A DNA stretch of 64,000 nt, taken from assembly GCF_002575655.3 (NCBI RefSeq), contig NC_053039.3:221855622-221919621 (forward strand), given 5' to 3'. The translations under genes and the position numbers were made by a program. The notes under the pieces are model-generated. The model had not been told where the DNA came from, searched no databases, and saw only the letters and a list, made by a program, of their open reading frames with translations. This document shows positions 52,251 to 62,609 of the stretch, piece after piece (the first letter of the stretch is position 1; each line of letters opens with the position of its first letter). This stretch comes from Aegilops tauschii subsp. strangulata (lineage: Eukaryota > Streptophyta > Magnoliopsida > Poales > Poaceae).

Positions 52251-52537
52251 CCATATGAACCTATTTATATTGTGTACGTGCCACTGAAGAAAAGAAACTT
52301 TATTTATAAATGACGCGGCACCTACTACTCGTTCTCCTATAAACCTTGCGCTTGGCATCTCCAAACCATTAACCTTGCGATTGGCTCTTCGCCTCTTCGG
52401 GAAGTCGAGCAATAATGGTACTGCAGTATATATCGTTCTGGCTATATGAGACCGAATGAAAATCTGCACGTCCACCACGTGGCGAGGGTCGAGGGGCGAG
52501 GGAGAGTGCGTACTATTACGTCCGTTTCAATATGGAC

Positions 52538-52774
52538 TACATACGGAGCAAAATGAGTGAATCTACACTCTAAAATACGTCTATATACATCAGTGTTTGG
52601 AGTATGTACTAGTAGTTCATATTCAAATCTACTAAAGGACATATATTCCAAACAATATGATCATCTCTCTAACCAAGGTAGGGACGAGGAGTAAACGGAG
52701 GGAGTACTAGTAAATTTTTCTCCTCGTCCTGCGAGCCACCGCGCGCGTGGGCGAGGGAGCGGGCGTAAGGCGTA
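52538..52774 (+). repeat. Segmental duplication, copy 2, with an extra flank unit
   Basis: It matches 51250-51489 with very few differences (for example attgaaat/attcaaat, a 2-bp ta deletion, gataatc/gatcatc). The GC-rich flank unit (cctgcgagccaccgcgc...ggcgta) occurs once more at 52785-52834, so that unit is present three times. Confidence 0.88.
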
Positions 52775-52839
52775 GTAAGCAAGCTTCACCTCATCCTGCG
52801 AGCCACCGCGCCCGTGGGCGGGGGAGACGGCGTACTAAG

Positions 52840-53728
52840 CAAGCTTCTCCTCGTTCTGCGAGTTGACGGGACACATCAAAAGTACTCCAGTGTATAGAGC
52901 CTTTCCTCTAAGGTAGGCCCCACATGGTTTGCCTCTTTTTTAACATAACGCGTCAGGTCGTAATTTGTTTGTTCACCCGTGGTAGACGATCCTCCCTCCA
53001 CCAAGTGGACAACCAGTACACGGTCAAAATACCACATGGGCTGCCTTTTCGTACAGAAATGAGCTCCACCGTGTACCCGCACGGGTGTGGTTGGGAAAGA
53101 GACGGGAGTACGTGCACCGTGCGTGCACCTCTTCTCTTCGTGCACGTCCCCCACCTACGTGGGTGTGTGTGAGGGATACAAACCTGGACAAATGGCTTGT
53201 GTGTTCGTGAGTGTTTTTTGTTTTGGGGGGGGGGAGGTTGATTTCGTGAATGTATTTGTGGGAATATGTGTCGATGACATCTCAAACAAAATTTTGCATG
53301 CAATGTGTGTGAAATGGAGGCCTGTCCATATCATATATAGAGGGTCGGGCGATCCACGAGAAGAGAGGGAGGGGTCATAGATATCGATAGAGTCGAAGAG
53401 AGGATCAAGTGGGTTGGTGCGAGATCGATGAAGAGAGCCATCGAAATTGTGTGTGTGTGTGCAAGTCAAAGATATAGGGCGACTGACCTAGCTACCGGAA
53501 CGTTAGAGGGCACAAGTCAAGTTTGTGTGTGGCAGGGAGACATGACTAGAGCGCTCGATGTATCGGTGTGTGTGTGTGTGTGCGAGGGGGTGGGGGAGGG
53601 GTAGGCAGAGGCCTAACTATAGAGGTAGAACGACTCGTATATGTGTTGAGAAGGAGAGACCCAGCTATGTCTTGAGGGAGATCGGTCGACATCCATACAT
53701 AACTGAAGGACGGGAAATAGGATGGGAC

Positions 53729-53763
<35 letters not shown>

Positions 53764-54480
53764 GGAGGGAGAGGGGTAGAGTGATGGATGGGTTATGGAG
53801 TTGCTTCTCGAAGATGGTGGGAGAGGCCTACTAGACAAACTGAGGGTGGAACTGCAATATTATCAATAAGAGTGTGGATGTGTTTATGTGTGTCTGTGTG
53901 TGATAGATCTGTCGAGACACATCCATGGATGATGAAGGGGAACCATGTGTTTGGTAAGCAAACCTAACTAGATCGGTAGATCAATTGTTATTTGTCGGAG
54001 GAAGGGAGAGACATAACTAATGAGGTAGATCGATCGACCCGTGGGGGAAAACGAGTTATAAGGACCTAGCTAGCTATATGTATAGCGGGAGATCGGTCGG
54101 TGTACATCCATTTGTTAGAGGCAAATAAGGCCCGGCGAGATGGATAGACAGAGAGAATGGAGCTAGGAGGTGGTGCGAGAGGCCCAGCTACTAGCTAGAT
54201 AGGGGGAGGAGTGTGCGGTTGTGAGATCGATGAAAAGAGGGGACCGTATGAGAGACACGAGGCAAGGACACATAAAGGAGGAGATTGAAGGTGCGTGTGT
54301 ATGTTGTAGGCAGACATCGCTGGAGAGGTTTATCGATCGGTGTGTGTCGGAAAGGAGTTGTGGAGACTGTGGGAGAACGACCTAAAGAAAAAAATGAATG
54401 TGCGCGATGGATAGAATGCTGAGGGAGGGGGAGGGCGAGGAGGGCGTGTGCATGCACGAGAGAAAGTTAGTGGTAGCTAC
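52840..54480. other. Simple-repeat-rich intergenic region
   Basis: Contains G11-like runs at 53226-53236, (GT)n at 53448-53461 and 53566-53581, and (GA)n at 53730-53773. Between them are degenerate direct repeats (gagatcgatgaa, gggagatcggtcg, agctagctag). Short ORFs (52876-53154, 52924-53172, 53087-53380 and so on) overlap on both strands without domains. No gene was identified. Confidence 0.6.
53730..53773. repeat. (GA)n microsatellite
   Basis: About 20 GA units with one G insertion, followed by GGGA-rich sequence. The small ORF 53558-53779 crosses it and is not credible as a gene. Confidence 0.9.
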
Positions 54481-55340
54481 AAAGATTAGAGGATTGTGTG
54501 GGTGTAAGAGACTAACAAAGATCATAATTTGATATGAAAGTGGATTCATATATTTGAATAGGAGATCATAGTGTTTTAAACATATGCATCCATGAATATA
54601 GCGGTGATACGCGTGTTGTGGTTTTGCACATGTTATACCATAATGTGATAATGCATGGCGTTTGCAACTCACAGCTAAATGTCGAACAATCTAAACCATA
54701 CTATACATCAAACAATCTCACATTTTATTTGAATTTGTGATAATGTGTGGCATTTGCAGCTTACAACTAAATATCGAACAATCTAAACAATACTATATAT
54801 CGAACATTCTCACATTTTATTTGAATTTGTGGTAATGTGTGGTGTTTGCAACTCACATCTAAATACTTGTAGGCGTAGGGGGCGAGGCACCATACATAAT
54901 GTGATAAACACATTATACATATGAGACATGGTTTACTTTGTGAAGATCTAGCTAGAGCTTGAAATGTACTATGATTTGAAATCAACATAAAGTGGATTCA
55001 AAAAATTGAGTTCAAGTTCATATAGTACACACAATTCATATGTAACTCGAGACTAATCATGTGGTGTGCTATGAAGATAATACACAAACGATGGTTTAAC
55101 TTGACAATAATGACGATTGTAGATCTTATTAAAACAGATAAACGAATTCAAATGCTTTGACTTCACAACAATCATTATTGTAGATCTTATTCAAATAGAG
55201 AAACGAATTCAAATTTAGTTCATATTGAAGCGGTAGTATATACGTTTGGAATGCACTAAAACATTCATTTGAGTACTAGGTTGCATGCATTATACACGTA
55301 GCGAAATATTTTAATTGAACATAACATGAATTCAAAGTTT
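54481..55340. repeat. AT-rich tandem repeats (92 bp, and a 64-bp pair)
   Basis: A 92-bp unit (gataatgyrtggcrtttgca start) begins at 54647, 54739 and 54831, the last partial. A second pair (ttgtagatcttattaaaaca/ttgtagatcttattcaaata, ending gaattcaaat) lies at 55108-55215. No ORF of note (55265-55801 minus is an unsupported open frame). Confidence 0.75.
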
Positions 55341-56230
55341 TGAATGACATTTGTAGTGCGAACTGATTTGGTACAGTACACGTTAGGCTTGTCCGGAAAT
55401 TTCAACCTGCGCCTTGTTAGCCCGAAATATTTAAGATATATCTTTGTCTCGTTGTGCTCCGACAACTCCCTCCATCTCAACCCGCGCCTTGCTATTCCAA
55501 AATTACAACGCGCACGAAAACTCCCACCTCCTGTGAAATACCGACACACGAAATGCCCGTGATACCCCTGAACCGAAAGAACCGCCTCAAATCGGTGGGG
55601 GTACTTTCGTAACTTACCCCACATTTCGGACAAGCGCGTCCCTAAGCCATGGTTACCCACTCCCATCCCATCCGCCCACCCATTCGTACACCAAGGCCGG
55701 GAAAACCCGCGAAGCCCCACACCCTCCTCTGTCCACCACCCAGCCAGAGCCTCTTCCCCGACGACGTTGTCCACAGCAACACCTCGACGTCCCTCATCCA
55801 CCGTACCGGATGAGGATCCGTCGCCGATCTGGTCGTCCCGCCGGTTCAGCCACCCCGTCCTCCACCTCCAAGGAGCTGCCCCGACATTCCCCTCGTCTTT
55901 CCAGCCACCTCCATTCCCACACCGCCGTCTTCACCTGCACCACCGGAAGAGCATCATCATCACCGTTTCCTCGGATGAAGCTGCGGCCTAATCGGCGCCA
56001 CCAAAGAGGTTGTACACTAATCGCCCCATTTTCTTCTTGATTCGATCTCACGGTGCTGCCGGCGCTCGGTCCCGAGCCGACACGGCGTGGCTCCATCCAC
56101 GGCGGCGGCGGCGTCCACTTCCTCCACGGCATCGCTCCCTCGGCGGCGACGTCCACAACTGTAGGAGCTGTTGCTGCTTTAGCTCTCGCTCGCGCTGCTG
56201 CTGTGCTCTTGCTCTCGGTCCCCTGCCTGG

Positions 56231-56320
56231 TCTGCTCTTGCTCTTGCTCTTGCTCGCGCTGCTGCTCTCGCTCTTGCTCTTGCTCGCGCTGCTGCTCTCG
56301 CTCTTGCTCTTGCTTGCGAT
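56231..56320. repeat. 30-bp repeat of GCTCTTGCTCTTGCTCGCGC type
   Basis: Three units of GCTCTTGCTCTTGCTCGCGC plus TGCTGCTCTC. 30 bp is a multiple of three, so long Leu/Ala/Ser or Cys/Ser/Arg frames (56010-56354, 56053-56694) cross it. These are composition artefacts in an intron-like GC-rich region. Confidence 0.85.
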
Positions 56321-56796
56321 GTTGCTCCGATTTAGCTACACTTCAGTTGATTGAATCGACTTTTGGGTCAGTCGATTTTCAGGGGGTGGGGGGCTCGCCG
56401 GAGTTAAGGAAGAACCAGCCGCAGCGGGGAGGGGGGGCTCGCCGGAGAGGTACCCCACTATCTATCTTAGGGTTCAGGGTGGGGGCGGTGGTCGCCGGCG
56501 GTGGTGGGGCGGTAGCGTGGGGATCGCCGGAGAAAAATCTCGGCACGGGGGGGCCTAGAGGGATAGCCGGGGCGGCGGCGGACCGGCAGTGGGGAGTGTT
56601 TTCGGGGCGGGCGGGGTGGCGCACCGCCGGCCGCGGGCGGCGGGGGCAGCTGTTTGGCCGGTGGTGGCTGGCGGCTCAGGGGGGTGGAGGTTGAAGATGA
56701 ACTGCAGGACCTTGATTTTGTATGCAACGGCTGGAAAATCGACTGACCAGAGATGAAAAAGTCAGTCGACTGACGTGTAGCCTCACCTCTAGTGCG

Positions 56797-56877
56797 TTCA
56801 GTTTTGACAGTAAAATTCAGTTTCGACAGTTAAGTTCAGTTTTGATAGTTAAATTCAGTTTCGACAATTAAGTTCAG
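56797..56877. repeat. 19-bp repeat, four units
   Basis: TTCAG recurs at 56797, 56816, 56835, 56854 and 56873, exactly 19 bp apart, with units TTCAGTTTYGAYARTTAAR. A perfect 14-bp palindrome, GTCAGTCGACTGAC, sits just before at 56761-56774. Confidence 0.88.
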
Positions 56878-58234
56878 AGATGAGCGGCTGATGTATACAT
56901 CTAGCACTTTGTGGTTATGTATTTTACGTCATCTATTGGAGATGCTATTAGAATTCCACTCAGGTTAACGTTGTCTCTCTTGTCTTGCTTCAGCCTCAGC
57001 GTCGTACAACTCACCGGATCTGCTCCAACGACGAAACCCTCCATCACATCGGAGCAGTACCTCGGCCTCCATCTCCAGACGCCTAAGATCTTCTTCCCCT
57101 CCTCCGACAGCCAAGTCAGCCGTAGCATCCTCACCGGCCAACCCAATCACGCTGAGATCGACATGGCTTCGCCAAAGAGGTTGTACACTTCTTGTGGTTT
57201 GGCTTAATCTCACCATGCTTCTTTGCATCCTGTGATCTTCCAATTCTTGTGAACCAAACACCCAGATTGGCAGAAATCCCGTGTTTTTAAATTCACTATT
57301 TTGCACGTGCATTCCTATCCTATTCCTGTCAATTTCCTATCCCTGCATTGTTAGAATCCTCAAATTCAAACAAGCCCTTACACAATTACTTCTGTTACAG
57401 ATATGTGTCAAAGAAAACCTTGTGTGGTTTGTCCTGCTCCTGCGGTGCTGTGTTCCACCCCAGCTCAGCTGCTCCAACGACGGAAGGGTTCACCACAGTA
57501 GGGATCCGCTCTCGAGACTGTCTTTCGCCGCCTCAGATCGTCTTCCCCGCCGTCGACAGCCACAACAACTGCATTACCATCATCAACTGAGCAGATGACC
57601 TTGAGGACTACACGGGTCCGCAAGAGAGGTCGCACTCTTCCGTGTCTGCTTACGTTATGCATCGCTTAATATGATGACTTGCTACTTTATCGTCGTGTTC
57701 ACCTATTAGACTCAAACTCAGGTCCAAACTTATGCTGAAACTTGAGTTTTTAAATGGTTGTGGGGTACATATTGGGGCAGCAATCAGTACTATCTGTCTA
57801 CTATCTGGTTAATCTTGGGTGTCTACTATGAGTTTCATGTTGGGTGCAAACAAACATTAAAGGAGCCATTATCTGTATTTTTTAACTAAAGCTATTATCT
57901 GCCTGCTATCATTGGTTTTGGGTCTATCCACAGTTTGCTACCTTCACTCTGGATTTGTGCATGCACTCCTTACATAATCTCACTATGTTTTATTCCTATG
58001 CATGTCAGTTATTGTACACAATGGAACTGAACATGTAGAGCAAAAGAGACGAGCCTTGCGTGGCAATAAAATTTCATACAGACGTCGCTCCATGGTGGGC
58101 GCAAAGGCAGCCCCCCTCCACCCATTTCGGATCGTAATCAAGAGGAAGATAACTGTTATGAGGGGGATTCAGAAGCAGAAGACCACTCCTATTTACCCCA
58201 TGAGGTCTTCGCTCTAACTTGGCATGCTGATGTT

Positions 58235-59765
58235 GGTAATATCATGCATATGGTGCCTTGCATTGCTTACTGTATACATCAAAGATGTCATCTGCTTAGT
58301 TTAGACATGCTTTGTGTCAATGCCATCTGTTTAGTTTCTTTATCGTATATGTGAATCATGCAATGCCATCTTGTTTAGCCAGGCATCATATATGTGAATT
58401 TTGCAATTCCACCCTGGTTAGCCAGTCATCTTATATGTGAATTATATCATGACATCATTTTTTTATTACGTGTTAAATTTGTCAACAATTTTAGTACATT
58501 CAATTAATCTTCCTGTGCATCAGCCATTCGGCACGGTCATGGAAAAATCTGGAGTGGAAACAAGGTCTTTAGAGCAGACAATGCTATTTGACGAAGCGCA
58601 TGTCTTGCTGGTTACAGATAGCTCCTCAGAGGAGGATTCAGAGACCGATGACCAGTCCTATCCCCCCCCCGAGGTGCATGCTCTAACTTGGCAGGGTTAT
58701 GTTGCTCATATCGTGCGTATGGTATCTTGCATTGCTATGTCATTTGCTTAGTTTAGACATGATTTGTGTGAATGCCACCTGTTTAGTGTCTAATTACCAT
58801 ATATGTGAATAATGCAATGCCATCTTGTTGCAAGACATTATATATGTGAATTATGCAATGCTATCTTGTTGCAAGGCATTATATATGTCAATTATGCAAT
58901 ACCATGCTGTTTAGCCAAGCGTCATATATGTGAATTATATCATGCCGTCCTTTTTGTATTTCTCATTGCTTTTGTTGACAATGTTTGTATATTCAACAGC
59001 TCTTCCTGTGCATCAGCCATTTGAATTGGTGATGGAGAAATCTGGAGTGAAAACAAGGTCTTCAGAGCAGACAATGGTACCTGCTGAAGCAGATATGTTG
59101 CTGGTTACCGATAGCTCTTCAGAGGAGGATTCAAAGGCAGATGACCAGTCCTATTATCCCCCTGAGGTGTATGCTCAAACTTGGCAGGGTTATATTACTC
59201 ATATCATGCATATGTTGTATTGCAATGCTTAGTTTTTACATCATATACACGATATTGAATGCCATCTCCTTAGTTAACACATCATATATGCGATTGCCCT
59301 CTGCTCACTTCCTTAGTATGTAAATCATATATTTGAATTATACCATGACATGATGTTTACATAGACAGCATGTATCTGAATTATGGCATGCCAACCCATT
59401 TTTTAAAGACATAATATAGGTATATCATCTCATCCTGTTTACATAGTCATCATATTTTGAATTATGTCATTCTATCCGTGAATTATATCATGCCATCATG
59501 TTTCCATCGACGACATGTTTGTGATTTATAGCATGCGAACCACTTTAATAGCCACATCATATAGTTATATCATGTCATCCTGTTTACATAGTCATCATAT
59601 TTTCAAGTATGTCATTCTATCCTGTTTAGTTAGCCATCATATATGTGAAATTGTGTCATGATATCCTGTTTAATTAGCCATCATATATTTGAAATTTTGC
59701 CCTGCTATTCTGTTTGGTTAGACAACATAAATGTGAATTATTTCATGCCCTGTTTTCTTCCCTAC
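58235..59765. repeat. Degenerate 40-45-bp intronic repeats between amplified exons
   Basis: Units around CATATATGTGAATTATGCAA then TGCCATC and TGTTTAG recur many times in three separate introns (58280-58460, 58745-58950, 59225-59765). The introns thus share the repeat, as expected if exon plus intron were duplicated together. Confidence 0.8.
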
Positions 59766-61108
59766 TATCCATTGCACCTGTCTATCTTACAATGTCTGTG
59801 CATTCAATTACTTTCTTGTTTATTAGCCATTTCAATTGGAGGGGGTCATGGCAGTATCTGTGGGAGTAAAAACACGGTCTTCAGAAAAGATCGTGCTACC
59901 TGTCGATGGAGATAGAACCACGGTTGTACTTGCCCAAGAACCAGCCCCACCACACATAACCCAGACTCACGCAGATTGTACCCCTACCCAGTTGGACAGA
60001 GAACCAGCTACACCCCTTCTAACCCCAACCCCAGCAGATAGTAACCCAGTTCCCGTTGACACAACACCGTCTCCACCATAGAGCACCCAAACACGATCAG
60101 TTAGTAAGGCAACTGCAGTGCCCAAAGCACGAGGACCACCACTCCGAACCCCAAGTCAACGCTTAAAACAGAAGAAGAATTGTTCTCAGGTCAGGTTCCG
60201 TAGCTATGGTTCATACTACTTTGCTCTTGCATCACTGTATTTACTCATACCAACTAATTTCAAATTTGAAGGATGCAATTGGACCTCCAATGGCGCAACA
60301 GGTATGTTTTAAACCTGTTTCTTTAACGTGTTTGCTGTTGTAACTTGCTCTATGTTGATTTCAGTTTCAATTGAATAAACAATTATGTTCTCATGCCATG
60401 CACATTACAAGTGTTGTTGTTGCTGTGTAGTTTCCCACACTTATATTATGTCTATGCTGCTTTGTCTTAAATAGACAAGATTCGAACTGTATCTATCTTG
60501 ATTTGGCAACATAAACTAGAATGATATAGACCATACAGTGACCATACTACATAGATATATGTTTGTTTCATGCTGTTATCCTGTCCACCTTACTACTGAA
60601 CTGGTTTACCAAAATGAGTTTCATATACTACATTGTAAACCTGTGATGTGTTTGTTTGTTTCTCCTTTAGAACGCGGATAAAATATTGGAGAAGAGTACC
60701 CAGTGATGCAATGGTAAAGGAAGTAATGCAGATCAGGTTCAAGATAGTGAGACATCCCTGTTGTTCTCCAAGAAAGCTGATAAAAACTATATTGAAGACA
60801 CCGAGACAACCCCAAAGTCCAGTCTTGATGTAGTGTTCGAGTTACTGGCTACTACTGCTGGCACCAGCTCTTCGAACTCGCTGCCTGAATCAGTTCAGCT
60901 TCTTGAGTCTCAACTTCAAGTTGAAAGACATCGATCAGATGTTATGCCACAGGAAGCCGAAGGACTGAGGAAGTCCCTACAGAATTCAGATGCATACTTT
61001 CTGGTGCAACAACAAGTGCTGGAGGATTTAAGCGCCAAACAAGAGATAGTTAATGAGCTTGCTAAGCATCTAGCCAGCATTATGGGTACCCAGGATATTG
61101 TTTCTTGA

Positions 61109-62609
61109 GCTCTTCTGAAGTGGTTTCAGTTCTGGACTTGTTTTGCTGCGGCATTTATATGCTGCTTTGTTCCCTATATTTGCACTTGTGGCGAACTTTG
61201 ATGCCCAGTGGATGTAATATGTGTAATAGCCGTGATAGCCTAGCGTAAGTTGCTTGCTTATTTATTTCCGTTGTCTTGTCTATTTGTTTTCTTGTAGTCA
61301 GTGCAGTTCTTTTTCTGCGGTTTGCTAGTGGCCGAAATAACCTATTTTTTAAAACTAGGCCACATTAACAATGGGCTACATATTTACTATAGTTAACATG
61401 GGCCTCCTACGGGCCGTATAAACAATGGGCCTTCTAAGGGCCGTAGAAACAATGGTCCTTTTACGGGACATAGACACAATGGGCCTTCTATGGGTCGTAT
61501 CATCAATGGGCCTTCTGCGGGCCGTATGATCGGTTGGCCAAACATGGGACAATAGCAGACCACATTACGGCCGTAAATGGGCTAGAGTTGAAATCATCTG
61601 TTCATGGGCTGACCATAACGGGCCGTTGTTAATAGGCCGTATTTGATGACGCTATGAAAACGGCCCAACGTATTAACGGGCCACAAACGGGCCGACTGTA
61701 ACCACAGGCTGTATTCGGCCCACAAGCAGAAAATGACGGTAACGGGCCGAAAGTAAACGAGTGCTGGAAATGAGCCCAAGAATAAATGGGCCATGAGAAG
61801 GCCAAAAGATAACATGGGCTAGAAACGGCCCAACGGAATAATGGGCCGTTAATGGGTACAAAGTGATACACTGTTCATTACGGGCCAGTTTTACCATGGA
61901 CCGTTAATGGGCAGAGGGTTACTAAGGGCCTCATATGGGCCAAAAGACGTCATGGGCCATACATGGGCCGGAAGTTAAAAACGGGCTGGAATTATATTGG
62001 ACGGCCCAGATGACGCTACTGGGCCTAATTCGGATAGGCCGTAAATGGGCCCTGGGTTAGCGGGCTGTAAATGGGCTATATGCGAATAGGCCGTTAACAG
62101 GCTTGCCATGGGCCGGCCCACAACCTTTTGACCAAGTTAAACGGACCGGCCTTTTCACAGGAATGGGCCTCTGTTGGGCCATGCCACGTTTCGACGTATC
62201 ATAGGCACTTTGGGTCCAATGAGTGGATGACATCTGTCCCAACGGTGAGCCGACACGTGTTTCCTCCAGCCAATGATGATTTTACACGTGGAAAATCCCC
62301 ATTGGTCGGGGCTATTAACGGGTTATCAGATCGAAAACCGGACCCGATAGCTTAATGGTGTTCCGTTACGGTGGATGCCACGTGTTGGTCACCCTTGACG
62401 AAAGCACTTCTGTGACGCATGATTTATCGTCATGGAAGTGGACACTTCCGTGATGATAATTTTGGTAATGTCATGGAACACTTCTACGACAGCACAGGTA
62501 TGACTATCTTGATTCTGTCATAAAATTGTCATGGATGTACATGCATGACAGAAAACGTGACCTACTGTGACAAACACGTATCATCAGGGAAGTGTATTTT
62601 TTTGTAGTG
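61109..62609 (+). mobile_element. Right end of a CACTA (En/Spm) transposon with subterminal GGGCC repeats
   Basis: Ends at 62609 with ...TTTTTTTGTAGTG, which is CACTACAAAAAAA on minus, the CACTA terminal inverted repeat. 61380-62130 is packed with dozens of short motifs of the form ATGGGCCGTAAA or ATGGGCCTT in both orientations. Subterminal repeats of this kind bind the accessory protein in CACTA elements. 62130-62600 is a unique subterminal part with ACACGTGTTTCC and CACGTGG boxes. The gene at 55767-61108 probably belongs to the same element. The left terminus was not found in the window, and no TNP2-type transposase was recognised. The ORFs 61594-61897 and 62128-62355 are chance frames in the repeats. 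Confidence 0.8.

Larger units (their letters stand above)
55767..61108 (+). pseudogene. Multi-exon gene with tandemly amplified exons, beside the CACTA end
   Basis: Exons inferred from repeated coding segments and splice-like ends. Three Ser/Arg exons: about 55800-56028 (ends RRHQRGCTL), 56996-57189 (RRLRSSSPPPTAKSAV to LRQRGCTL) and 57495-57648 (RRLRSSSPPSTATTTA to VRKRGRTL). Four acidic/EKSGVKTRSSEQ exons: 58010-58230, 58520-58720, 59000-59206 and 59826-60189, with SSSEEDSETDDQSYPPPEV and LTWQGYV in the middle two. A short exon near 60270-60300. A last exon 60669-61108 encodes a Ser/Thr linker and a coiled coil (LLESQLQVERHRSDVMPQEA to GTQDIVS). Damage: TAG at about 60079, TGA at about 60704, a shift in the poly-C at about 58110. 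Probably an accessory gene of the CACTA element. No transposase motif. Not recognised. Confidence 0.55.

Noticed and set aside
53087..53469. Overlapping plus and minus ORFs near (GT)n repeats
   Set aside because: Low-complexity DNA, mutually exclusive frames, no motif.
55265..55801. 178-codon minus ORF upstream of the exon-amplified gene
   Set aside because: No domain and no homologous repeat. It covers the probable promoter and leader of the plus-strand gene.
56010..56694. 114- and 213-codon frames with Leu/Ser or Cys/Ser/Arg repeats and Gly-rich tail
   Set aside because: Produced by the 30-bp CTCTTGCT repeat and GC-rich intron-like DNA. The paralogous exon frame ends before them.
61594..61897. 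Three nested minus ORFs rich in Phe/Leu
   Set aside because: Generated by the GGGCC-type subterminal repeats of the CACTA element.
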